From Nitrospirota bacterium (GTDB lineage: Bacteria; Nitrospirota; UBA9217): 6,677 bases of DNA. Made by a program: the position numbers and the translations under genes. Below the pieces are notes generated by a model. That model saw only the letters and a list, made by a program, of their open reading frames with translations, was not told where the DNA came from and made no database searches. Of the stretch, positions 1 to 5,460 are shown in pieces (positions within the stretch are counted from its first letter, which is position 1; every line of letters begins with the position of its first letter). The stretch spans positions 1 to 6,677 of the forward strand of contig DAIDTZ010000233.1 in NCBI GenBank assembly GCA_027456925.1, in the 5' to 3' direction.

Positions 1-275
1 TTCCTTCCTTTTGGTTTTCTGAACAAATCCTGGATAAGACGGATTCCTGAGTGGGCAGCATTGGAAAACTGCGGGGGACGAGAGGCGAGGGGGGAGTTCG
101 TTCCGCTTAAACCCACAAACGGCAGTTGGAACCACAGATGAACACGGTTAAGCCTTAAATCAATAATTTATTTCGAACGGGAGCTTCACCCGATTGGCGC
201 TCCTTGTTTTTGTCTTGGGACTTTGAATCAACAGTGTTTATCCGTGTTAATCCGTGGTTAAATGCTCTTTTTAGA
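1..275. other. Intergenic region with no supported gene
   Basis: No supported gene lies left of the PHP gene stop codon. One plus-strand frame is open from base 1 to a TGA at 136-138, but its translation resembles no family I know and it runs into a repeat, so I do not call it. The first bases read AAGGAAGGAA on the minus strand, which could be the ribosome binding site of a minus-strand gene starting just outside the window; this cannot be tested here. The region holds inverted decamer repeats (130-151 and 238-259). Between them are two small dyads: TAAAT/ATTTA at 156-170, and GGAGC/GCTCC at 180-203, which on the plus strand is followed by a short T-rich run. The second could be a weak terminator for a plus-strand gene further left. 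Confidence 0.6.
130..259. repeat. Inverted pair of 10-bp periodic repeats
   Basis: The left arm (130-151) and the reverse complement of the right arm (238-259) agree at 19 of 22 positions. Each arm is built on a 10-bp period. On the plus strand of the right arm GTG recurs at 234, 244 and 254, with intervening TTTATCC and TTAATCC. On the left arm CAC recurs at 133 and 143. Eighty-six bases separate the arms, so a transcript could fold into a long interrupted stem downstream of the PHP gene. No flanking target-site duplication is visible, so a transposon-derived (MITE) origin is not supported. The function is unknown. Confidence 0.6.
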
Positions 276-920
276 TTAAAACGTGTTAAACATCATTCTC
301 GAGATCTTTCGTGTATCCACGCCACGGAACCTGCCTGCCTTTAACTGATCGATAAAATTTTCCTGCGTCACAACGCCGTCAAACTCCGTAAAACAGGACC
401 CGACCTCCGGGGAGGCATGGGAATCGGAACCGCCGGTATGGGGGAGCTTCAGCATCTCGGCAGCTTCAATCGCCTTCGCGTTGAAGGGATGCATGTTGCA
501 CCCATTGTATCCTTCCAGCGCAGAGAGGCCTCCCAGGGTCCAGACGAGATCGCCAAGGCTGTTTACCGACCGATAGGGATGGGAAGGGATCACGACCCCG
601 CCCGCGGCAATCACGACACGGACCACATCCTTCACCGGGGCATATTTCACCGACAACCTGTCGGTGTCCACGCCGAAGATCAGGCAGTGGCCTTCGTTCG
701 TCGAGAACTCAACACCCCGGAGGATCAGGATCTGCTTTTTAAATTTCTCTTTCATGCTCTCGGCGTGCTCCGATGCCGCGAAGGAATAGTGCTCGGTGAA
801 TGCGATGCCGTGCAGGCCCCGCTCGATAGCGCGCAGGATCGTCTCCTCGGGCTCGGCGTCGTTGTCCCCGCTGTATTTTGAGTGGACGTGCAAATCGATC
901 TTGAATTTCAAGGGTATCAT
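276..920 (-). CDS. PHP-domain metal-dependent phosphoesterase
   Basis: This 214-residue protein is a single PHP (polymerase and histidinol phosphatase) domain, a soluble fold that binds two or three metal ions and hydrolyses phosphoesters. The metal-binding motifs appear in the expected order: DLHVHS at residues 9-14 (H11, H13), FTEH at 41-44, the glutamate of GVEFST (E71), H78, SHPYR with H114, and GSDSH at 164-168 (D166, H168). The set looks complete, so the enzyme is probably active. Its substrate cannot be read from sequence; relatives include histidinol phosphatases and nucleoside 3',5'-bisphosphate phosphatases. An in-frame ATG lies upstream at 1013, but that start would overlap the preceding gene by 68 bp and has no motif support. 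The ATG at 920 follows AGGGG with 5 bp spacing and is chosen. It lies 25 bp downstream of the CDF-like gene on the same strand, so co-transcription is likely. Confidence 0.88.
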   Translation of the reverse strand: MIPLKFKIDLHVHSKYSGDNDAEPEETILRAIERGLHGIAFTEHYSFAASEHAESMKEKFKKQILILRGVEFSTNEGHCLIFGVDTDRLSVKYAPVKDVVRVVIAAGGVVIPSHPYRSVNSLGDLVWTLGGLSALEGYNGCNMHPFNAKAIEAAEMLKLPHTGGSDSHASPEVGSCFTEFDGVVTQENFIDQLKAGRFRGVDTRKISRMMFNTF

Positions 921-925
921 GCGAT

Positions 926-930
926 CCCCT
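926..930 (-). promoter_or_regulatory. Ribosome binding site for PHP gene
   Basis: AGGGG on the minus strand ends 5 bp before the ATG at 920. It supports this start over the longer reading that would begin inside the upstream gene. Confidence 0.6.
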
Positions 931-945
931 GTCTTGTATCCTGCA

Positions 946-1626
946 TCATTCCTTTCCTTCCTTGCATTTCCCGCCGCAGGTGCAGGCAAAGGAGCCTGCC
1001 CGGGCCTTTTCAAGGGCCTCTTTCCCTTCTCGAAAGCAAAGTCCGCCGATCACAAGCGCCCCGAGCGAATCGAGTCCCCCGATGCCGGTGAGCTTGTATC
1101 CCGCGCTCGCAATCAGAAGGACGATCGAAAGCTGAAGGCAGGCCCGCGTGCAGGCCGCATCCGCGAGGATGGCCGGAGAGTTCAGTTCCTTCCCGACCTT
1201 CAGCTTAGCTCGGATCAGAAACCACATGGAGAGGATGGACACCAGGGAAATCGCAATGCCCCAGGAGGTGCTTTCCGGCCTGTGCCCGCGGTAGAAGTCC
1301 ACCAAAGCGGTGACGGCCAGTCCCGCGGTCAGCACGTAAAAAGCGGTGCCGGTTATGGTGAGCGCTCTCTTCTCGAATCGGTCACGGCTCTCGCCGCCGT
1401 TCTTCCTGATCCTGCGGGTCATGTGCCAGATGCCGATGCCGGAAACCACTTCCACGAAGGAGTCCAGACCGAACCCGAAGAGCGACATGCTTCCGTCTTC
1501 CATGCCGAACAAGACCGAGACGAGTCCCTCCGCGATGTTGTAGAAAATCGTTATCAGGGCCAGCGTCGAGGCCCAGGCATAGAGCTTGTTTTTATTCGGC
1601 GCAAAGCCGATCGTTATTGTCGCCAT
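946..1626 (-). CDS. CDF-like cation transporter with cysteine metal site
   Basis: This 226-residue inner-membrane protein has about six hydrophobic segments (roughly residues 15-40, 47-69, 90-111, 122-139, 157-177 and 181-200), the layout of the cation diffusion facilitator (CDF) membrane domain. Classical CDF transporters place H/DxxxD in helix 2 and HxxxD in helix 5. Here helix 2 carries D55-SFV-E59 in GFGLDSFVEVVS. Helix 5 carries ADAACTRAC, with C159 and C163 in the His and Asp positions. The large cytoplasmic C-terminal domain of CDFs is absent. Instead there is a short tail with CTCGGKC (C215, C217, C221). The predicted role is export or handling of a thiophilic metal, but metal and direction are inference. 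I choose the ATG at 1626 because AAAGGA lies 9 bp upstream; an in-frame ATG at 1671 would add 15 residues but has no visible ribosome binding site. It is the first gene of a probable pair with the PHP gene. Confidence 0.75.
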   Translation of the reverse strand: MATITIGFAPNKNKLYAWASTLALITIFYNIAEGLVSVLFGMEDGSMSLFGFGLDSFVEVVSGIGIWHMTRRIRKNGGESRDRFEKRALTITGTAFYVLTAGLAVTALVDFYRGHRPESTSWGIAISLVSILSMWFLIRAKLKVGKELNSPAILADAACTRACLQLSIVLLIASAGYKLTGIGGLDSLGALVIGGLCFREGKEALEKARAGSFACTCGGKCKEGKE

Positions 1627-1635
1627 CCGGGTTTG

Positions 1636-1641
1636 TCCTTT
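1636..1641 (-). promoter_or_regulatory. Ribosome binding site for CDF-like gene
   Basis: AAAGGA on the minus strand lies 9 bp before the ATG at 1626. The alternative ATG at 1671 is preceded only by GTGG, so this site decides the start. Confidence 0.5.
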
Positions 1642-1866
1642 CAGGAGCGCTTTTTTTATACCATGTTCCATCCACGTTTATCAATATGAAAAGGGAAAGG
1701 TGCGTGCCCGCATGCTGCTGTTGTAACATATTTTTTGGTCTTCCGCTGCCGGGAAATCTGCAGGCTCCGGCAATCTGCTCCCCTGTCCCGGTCCTTCAGC
1801 CAAAAGAGCGGGAGCCGTTTTTCAGGCTATTTTAACGAAAAAGGTGATTTTCATTTCACCTCTGCC

Positions 1867-1880
1867 ACATCTGCAGATGT
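1867..1880. repeat. Perfect 14-bp palindrome ACATCTGCAGATGT
   Basis: This sequence equals its own reverse complement over all 14 bases and is centred on CTGCAG, a shape typical of a dimeric regulator's operator. Its core ATCTGCAG recurs at 1756-1763. It lies within the divergent region, upstream of the CDF-like gene. No regulator is known for it from the sequence. Confidence 0.55.
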
Positions 1881-1897
1881 TATTTTGAGGGACCGAT

Positions 1898-1927
1898 AAA
1901 CAGTATACAGTGTTTTTTTCAGGTCAA
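1898..1927 (-). promoter_or_regulatory. Possible promoter for CDF-like/PHP operon
   Basis: On the minus strand TTGACC (1927-1922) matches the sigma-70 -35 box at five of six positions, and TATACT (1907-1902) matches the -10 box at five of six. The spacer is only 14 bp, shorter than the usual 16-18. An imperfect dyad AAACA-N8-TGTTT (1898-1915) covers the -10 element and could be an operator. The odd spacing makes this a weak call. Confidence 0.25.
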
Positions 1928-1969
1928 CCACAATATGTTGTATTTGTTTCCGATCAGAGTTTATTATAA

Positions 1970-2002
1970 GAATAAAATTGTAAATTTATGTTGATTTTAT
2001 TC
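1970..2002. repeat. AT-rich inverted repeat, 9-bp arms
   Basis: GAATAAAAT at 1970-1978 and ATTTTATTC at 1994-2002 are perfect reverse complements separated by 15 bp, giving arm centres about 24 bp apart. A second small dyad, TCATG-TTT-CATGA, overlaps its right end at 2001-2013. It may be a protein-binding site upstream of the HTH gene. Confidence 0.45.
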
Positions 2003-2108
2003 ATGTTTCATGATACTTAATACATACGTCAACAAAAAAGTTCTGTTTCCGCAGTGCAGGTCAGAATCATGATTAACGTTCTATTTTCACCGAACAGGTA
2101 AGTCAGCA

Positions 2109-2134
2109 TTTACAAGTCTTCATCGTGTCATAAT
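2109..2134 (+). promoter_or_regulatory. Possible extended -10 promoter for HTH gene
   Basis: TGT followed by CATAAT at 2126-2134 fits the extended -10 pattern TGn-TATAAT with one mismatch. TTTACA at 2109-2114 resembles a -35 box but is only 14 bp away, so the extended -10 would have to do most of the work. Transcription would start near 2141, giving a leader of about 27 nt. Confidence 0.3.
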
Positions 2135-2156
2135 CGACATTGCTGTTCTTGAGTTT

Positions 2157-2162
2157 GGGAGG
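2157..2162 (+). promoter_or_regulatory. Strong ribosome binding site for HTH gene
   Basis: GGGAGG is followed by five A residues and the ATG at 2168. This is the clearest ribosome binding site in the window and fixes the start of the small gene. Confidence 0.8.
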
Positions 2163-2167
2163 AAAAA

Positions 2168-2437
2168 ATGCATGATATCGGCCGTATGTTGAAAGAAGGA
2201 CGAATGGCCCGTGGCCTCGATTTAGGCGAAATAGCCAGACGAACCTGTATCAGCAGCTACTATCTCAAGGCCATGGAAGAGGGACGTTTTCACGTTATCC
2301 CTAAGGTGTTCGACAAGGGATATCTGAAAATCTACGCGAATCTGCTGAACCTGGACGCGAAACCGCTCTTGGCTTTGTATGAGCAGAAAAAAAACGCGTT
2401 GGTTAACCACGAAATGATCGCGGTAAAGAGCGCGTAA
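2168..2437 (+). CDS. Stand-alone RodZ-type helix-turn-helix protein
   Basis: This 89-residue protein matches the N-terminal helix-turn-helix of RodZ (HTH_25/Xre-like) along nearly its whole length. Visible features are the opening GRMLKEGRMARGLDLGEIA (about residues 5-23), a recognition helix near residues 29-38 (SSYYLKAMEEGR), the IP at 44-45, and the family-typical GYLKIYANLLNLD at 51-63. Full RodZ proteins continue with a transmembrane helix and a periplasmic domain and help position MreB. Here the protein stops after about 20 further residues, with no membrane segment. It is therefore cytoplasmic, either a DNA-binding regulator or a protein-interaction module. It is the only plus-strand gene, is divergent from the CDF-like operon across a palindrome-rich region, and is convergent with the acyl-CoA synthetase gene 64 bp downstream. 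Regulation of its neighbours or itself is inference. Confidence 0.85.
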   Translation: MHDIGRMLKEGRMARGLDLGEIARRTCISSYYLKAMEEGRFHVIPKVFDKGYLKIYANLLNLDAKPLLALYEQKKNALVNHEMIAVKSA

Positions 2438-2501
2438 AAAAGAGCCCTTTCGCAGCCGCTTTTCTCCCGGGATCGAGTTGATCCTTCCCTGATCTCCTGA
2501 A
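2438..2501. other. Convergent gap without clear terminator
   Basis: The HTH and acyl-CoA synthetase genes end facing each other across 64 bp. The only dyad is a short GGATC-GAGTT-GATCC at 2470-2484 with no adjacent T run. On the minus strand a six-T run follows GGGCTC near 2445-2435, but I cannot draw a good stem before it. No terminator is called. Confidence 0.5.
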
Positions 2502-4178
2502 CTATACCTTTTGCCCGCCCGGTCTCTTCCCCGATTTTCCTTCGATTTCCCTGCTCCGGAGCACGGCCCGCTTGATCTTTCCGCTTACCGTCTTGGGCAA
2601 TTCCTCCATGAATTCGATCTCCCGGGGGTACTTATACGGAGCCGTTCTCGACTTGACGAAATCCTGGATCTCCTGAACAAGCTTATCGGAAGCCTGCTGC
2701 CCCGGCGCCAGCACGATACAAGCTTTGATGATCTCTCCGCGGATTGGATCAGGGCTTGCGACCACGGCGTTCTCCGCAACAGCCGGGTGCTCCTGGATCA
2801 CGCTCTCCACCTCGAAGGGCCCGATGCGGTAGCCCGACGCCTTGATGATATCGTCCCCCCTGCCTACAAAGGTAAAATAGCCGTCGTCATCCTTAATCGC
2901 CTTGTCTCCGGTATTGTACCAGCCCTGCTGAAAGACCTTCTTGTTCTCCTCGGGGTCTTCGAGGTAACTCTCGAAAATGCCGACAGGCCGCGCCGGGTTC
3001 ACTTTCACGCAGATGTAGCCCACTTCATTCACCGGCACCTGTTTGAAATCCTCATCCAGGATATCGATAGTGAGGTCCGGCAGCGGCTTTCCCATGGACC
3101 CGGGTTTCACCGGCAGGAAAGGATAATTCGCCACCAGCACCGTGGTTTCGGTCTGGCCGTAGCCTTCATGGATGGTCTTAGCCGTCGCCTCTTTCCAGAC
3201 CTTGATCACTTCCGGGTTGAGCGGCTCGCCCGCCGAGGTGAAATGCCTGACCGCGGTATAGTCGTACTTTGAAAGGTCTTCGAGGATCAGCATGCGGTAG
3301 ACCGTGGGCGGTCCGCAAAATGCCGTAACGCCCTTCGTGGTCAGCAGTTCGAGGGTGAGTTTGGCGTTAAACCTGCCTTCGGCGTTATGAACGAACAGTC
3401 CCGCGCCGATGGTCCACTGCCCGTAGAGCCCCCAGGCGGACTTTGCCCAGCCCGTGTCGGAAACGACCCAGATGAGGTCCCTGTCCGTGAGACTATGCCA
3501 CAACCCCGCCGTGCGCAGGTGGCCGAGGGGGTACGAGCAGAGGTGGTGCACCATCTTGGGATACTTGGTCGTGCCCGACGTAAAATAGATGAGAAAAGAA
3601 TCATCGGCCGCGGTCGGTTCCACATCGGCCCGGCGCAGCTTTGGAGAAGCCGCGGCCATCAACCTCCCGAAGTTGTGCCAGCCAGCGGCCTCGCCGTCCA
3701 CGAGCAGCTTCTGCCGAAGGAACGGGGCGTCGAGCTTTTTCATTGCTTCGTCCACTTTGGAGCGATTCGCCTCGTTGGTGATGACGACGTTCGCCCGGCC
3801 TTTCCTGACCCGGTATTCGATGTCCGGGGAAAGGAGGATGACCGGCGCCGGCATGATCACCGCGCCGATCTTGTGGCAGGCCACGAGGATGAAATACCAC
3901 TCGGGCACGCGGCCCAGCAGGATGAACACGCGGTCGCCTTTTTTGACGCCGAGGCTGAGAAGGGCGTTCGCAGCCTGGTTCGAAAGCCGCGAGATGTCCT
4001 GGAAGGTGTATTCCTTTACGTCCTTTCCCGCCGCGTCGGTCCAGACGAGGGCCCGCTTCTTTTCCCCTTCCGCGTGTTTGTCGATCACGTCAAAGCCGAA
4101 GTTGAACTGCTCCGGGACGGTGATACGAAAAGTCTTTTTTGCCGTTTCGTAGTTTGTTGCATCAAAGGAAAACGCCAT
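2502..4178 (-). CDS. Medium-chain (ACSM-type) acyl-CoA synthetase
   Basis: This 558-residue cytoplasmic enzyme of the ANL (acyl/aryl-CoA synthetase) superfamily activates a carboxylic acid with ATP to an acyl-adenylate and then forms the CoA thioester. Motifs visible in order are the phosphate loop TSGTTKYPKM (200-209), SDTGWAKSAWG (240-250), YGQTETT (340-346), YNTGD (421-425), the hinge GRGDDIIKASGYRIGPFEVE (439-458) and PKTVSGKIKR (528-537), whose K534 is the catalytic lysine of the first half-reaction. The length is normal and the enzyme looks intact. The DTGWAKSAWG block and its context fit the medium-chain/ACSM and aryl-CoA ligase branch rather than classical acetyl-CoA synthetase (about 650 residues). 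The exact acid is not predictable. The phosphate loop has K205 where many relatives have Gly. The ATG at 4178 follows a G-rich AGGGGGGGAG stretch that can serve as ribosome binding site. It is the downstream neighbour of the YihY-cNMP gene. Confidence 0.92.
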   Translation of the reverse strand: MAFSFDATNYETAKKTFRITVPEQFNFGFDVIDKHAEGEKKRALVWTDAAGKDVKEYTFQDISRLSNQAANALLSLGVKKGDRVFILLGRVPEWYFILVACHKIGAVIMPAPVILLSPDIEYRVRKGRANVVITNEANRSKVDEAMKKLDAPFLRQKLLVDGEAAGWHNFGRLMAAASPKLRRADVEPTAADDSFLIYFTSGTTKYPKMVHHLCSYPLGHLRTAGLWHSLTDRDLIWVVSDTGWAKSAWGLYGQWTIGAGLFVHNAEGRFNAKLTLELLTTKGVTAFCGPPTVYRMLILEDLSKYDYTAVRHFTSAGEPLNPEVIKVWKEATAKTIHEGYGQTETTVLVANYPFLPVKPGSMGKPLPDLTIDILDEDFKQVPVNEVGYICVKVNPARPVGIFESYLEDPEENKKVFQQGWYNTGDKAIKDDDGYFTFVGRGDDIIKASGYRIGPFEVESVIQEHPAVAENAVVASPDPIRGEIIKACIVLAPGQQASDKLVQEIQDFVKSRTAPYKYPREIEFMEELPKTVSGKIKRAVLRSREIEGKSGKRPGGQKV

Positions 4179-4190
4179 GATCTCCCCCCC

Positions 4191-4252
4191 TGTACTTCGT
4201 ACGCTGTACTTCGTATTCCTGACTCGGAACCCGGAACGTTGAACAATGAACT
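4191..4252. repeat. 7-bp periodic (heptad) repeat array
   Basis: Four-base cores recur at exactly 7-bp spacing across the gap between two minus-strand genes. GTAC occurs at 4192, 4199 and 4206, GTAT at 4213, TGAC at 4220, and GAAC at 4227, 4234, 4241 and 4248. The three bases between cores vary, except that the 11-mer TGTACTTCGTA occurs twice (4191-4201 and 4205-4215). The array thus has two halves with different cores in phase. It begins directly upstream of the acyl-CoA synthetase ribosome binding site. Arrays of tandem heptanucleotides (STRRs) are known in heterocystous cyanobacteria; any relationship is not implied. Confidence 0.75.
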
Positions 4253-4260
4253 TTTTCCCG

Positions 4261-5460
4261 TCAGTCGATCATTTTGTTCGTTTCCCGCAGCCGCTGGGCC
4301 ATCTCGCGCAGCATTTCGACGACGAACTCCGGGTACTCGTTCATGAGATTGTTGATGTTCTCGTTTTTGATCACGACCAGCTCCACGTCCTCGAGCGCCA
4401 CGGCTTTTGCCACCCTCGGGGACGACAGGAGGAACGACATGCCGCCGAACCACCTCCACGGAGCGATGACGGCGGTCTCCAGGTCCCCTTTCAGGATCGC
4501 CACCCTGCCCTTGAGTACGGAGTACATCTCGTCTCCTGGATCTCCTTCGTTGAAGATCACGCTCCCCTTTTCGCAGCTTACGACATACTTGCCGACCACG
4601 CCCGCGGGAATGTGCTTCCTCCCTTCCATCAGTTTTTTGATGAACACGGTCTCGTCCCGTCCCAGGCTCGCGGCGACCTCGGCGCCGAAGAGAAAAACGA
4701 CAAGTGAAAAATAGATCCAGATGATGACCACAAAAAGCGACTTGAAGGACCCGAAAGCGAAGCCGTAGCCGGGGTTGTACATGAGGAACAGGTGGAAGGC
4801 CGGCCGCATCGCAAACCACAACAGCGACGCCGTGAGCGCGCCGATGAGCAGATGGGCCAGGCTGACGCGCTTTGAGAACACGGCATAGAGCGAAAAAACG
4901 ACCGCGGTGACGAACACAAAGGGCAGCGCCTCCTCGAAATAGCCGAGCGTAATGCGGACATGGTTCCTTTTTTCCGCCAGCGTGAAAATGACGCCTGCCA
5001 CGGCGATCGCGGACAGGCCCGTGAGAAAAACGATGCTGAGCGCCACGTCAAAGAGCTTTTCCAGGAGAAAAGGGCGCGTCGGCTTCTTCCGGAACACCGT
5101 CCCGAGGGTTATGCGCATGCCGGCCACGAGCGGCGTGACGCTCCAAACCAGGACAACGGCGTTCAGCGCGCCGATGGTGCCCCTGTGCGAGGAAATGACC
5201 TGCACTTCGCGCAGGATGTCCTGGCTGTAGGCCGGGATCAGCTGCGTGAGCAGGTCCTGGGTCTTCGCGAGCGCCCGGACCGACGACCCGATCACGGCGC
5301 CGAGCACGAAGGTGAGCAGGAACAGGGACGGGATCAGCGCCAGGGTCGCGGAAAAAGCGAGCGACGAGGCCGACGTCAGATCGTTGTTCTTCCGGAAGGA
5401 AGAGAAGGTTTCGGACAGGACAATCCGGATTTTTTTTAAACTATCACTCACGATAATCAT
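4261..5460 (-). CDS. YihY/BrkB-family membrane protein fused to cNMP-binding domain
   Basis: This is a 399-residue two-part protein. Residues about 28-270 form a YihY/BrkB-family integral membrane domain with about six hydrophobic segments (near 33-58, 98-118, 137-161, 178-195, 201-217 and 240-263). The family-typical LAFSATLALIPSLF lies at 34-47, and WIYFSLVVFLFGAEVAA at 248-264. Residues about 285-395 form a cyclic-nucleotide-binding-type beta-roll domain (KGSVIFNEGDPGDEMYSVLKG at 298-318, then WFGGMSFLLSSPRVAKAVAL at 337-356) closed by a helix. The molecular role of YihY proteins is not settled; early labels as RNase BN were withdrawn. The fused sensor suggests that a ligand controls the membrane part. 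In the phosphate-binding cassette the usual FGE reads FGG (G340) although R349 is kept, so the ligand may not be cAMP. The ATG at 5460 has a weak GGGA ribosome binding site 7 bp upstream. It has its own promoter, and the acyl-CoA synthetase gene follows after 82 bp. Confidence 0.87.
   Translation of the reverse strand: MIIVSDSLKKIRIVLSETFSSFRKNNDLTSASSLAFSATLALIPSLFLLTFVLGAVIGSSVRALAKTQDLLTQLIPAYSQDILREVQVISSHRGTIGALNAVVLVWSVTPLVAGMRITLGTVFRKKPTRPFLLEKLFDVALSIVFLTGLSAIAVAGVIFTLAEKRNHVRITLGYFEEALPFVFVTAVVFSLYAVFSKRVSLAHLLIGALTASLLWFAMRPAFHLFLMYNPGYGFAFGSFKSLFVVIIWIYFSLVVFLFGAEVAASLGRDETVFIKKLMEGRKHIPAGVVGKYVVSCEKGSVIFNEGDPGDEMYSVLKGRVAILKGDLETAVIAPWRWFGGMSFLLSSPRVAKAVALEDVELVVIKNENINNLMNEYPEFVVEMLREMAQRLRETNKMID

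Larger units (their letters stand above)
1627..2167. other. Divergent AT-rich intergenic regulatory region
   Basis: About 540 bp separate the minus-strand CDF-like gene from the plus-strand HTH gene. I find no credible gene here. The region is unusually rich in dyads: TGCCGG/CCGGCA at 1747-1772, AGGTGA/TCACCT at 1842-1861, a perfect 14-bp palindrome at 1867-1880, AAACA/TGTTT at 1898-1915, and GAATAAAAT/ATTTTATTC at 1970-2002. From about 1880 to 2040 it is strongly AT-rich with T and A runs, as expected of promoter DNA and protein-bound DNA. If the minus-strand promoter lies near 1902-1927, the CDF-like mRNA would have a leader of about 270 nt containing the first three dyads. That start site is not established. 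Confidence 0.6.

Noticed and set aside
1..138. Plus-strand frame open from the window edge to a TGA
   Set aside because: It is too short and compositionally odd to support as a gene end, and its last codons fall inside the decamer repeat. It could be chance.
130..259. Reading the inverted repeats as a MITE
   Set aside because: No target-site duplication flanks the arms, and the arms are internally periodic, which fits a short dispersed repeat better than transposon ends.
921..1013. N-terminal extension of the PHP protein to an ATG at 1013
   Set aside because: It would overlap the upstream gene by 68 bp, has no domain match, and the ATG at 920 has a ribosome binding site and starts just before the first PHP motif.
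796..1689. 297-codon plus-strand open frame opposite the CDF-like gene
   Set aside because: It lies antisense to a clear membrane-protein gene, has low-complexity charged composition and no recognisable domain. It is a shadow of GC-rich coding DNA.
1747..1772. TGCCGG/CCGGCA hairpin as a terminator
   Set aside because: No T run follows on either strand. It is at most a leader structure of the CDF-like transcript.
1686..1835. Plus-strand small open frame starting MKRERCVPACCCCN
   Set aside because: The cysteine cluster drew attention, but there is no ribosome binding site before the ATG, no known family, and it lies in the leader region of the opposite gene.
2470..2484. GGATC-GAGTT-GATCC hairpin as a bidirectional terminator between convergent genes
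   Set aside because: The stem is only 5 bp and has no adjacent T run in either direction.
4191..4252. Reading the heptad array as a CRISPR or phage attachment site
   Set aside because: Units are 7 bp with no spacer structure, and there is no cas, integrase or tRNA gene nearby.
3387..4346. 319-codon plus-strand open frame opposite the acyl-CoA synthetase gene
   Set aside because: It is antisense to a gene with all family motifs, crosses the heptad array and shows no domain.
4085..4819. 244-codon minus-strand open frame overlapping two genes in another frame
   Set aside because: It spans the ends of two well-supported genes and is arginine-rich in the way out-of-frame translations of GC-rich genes are.
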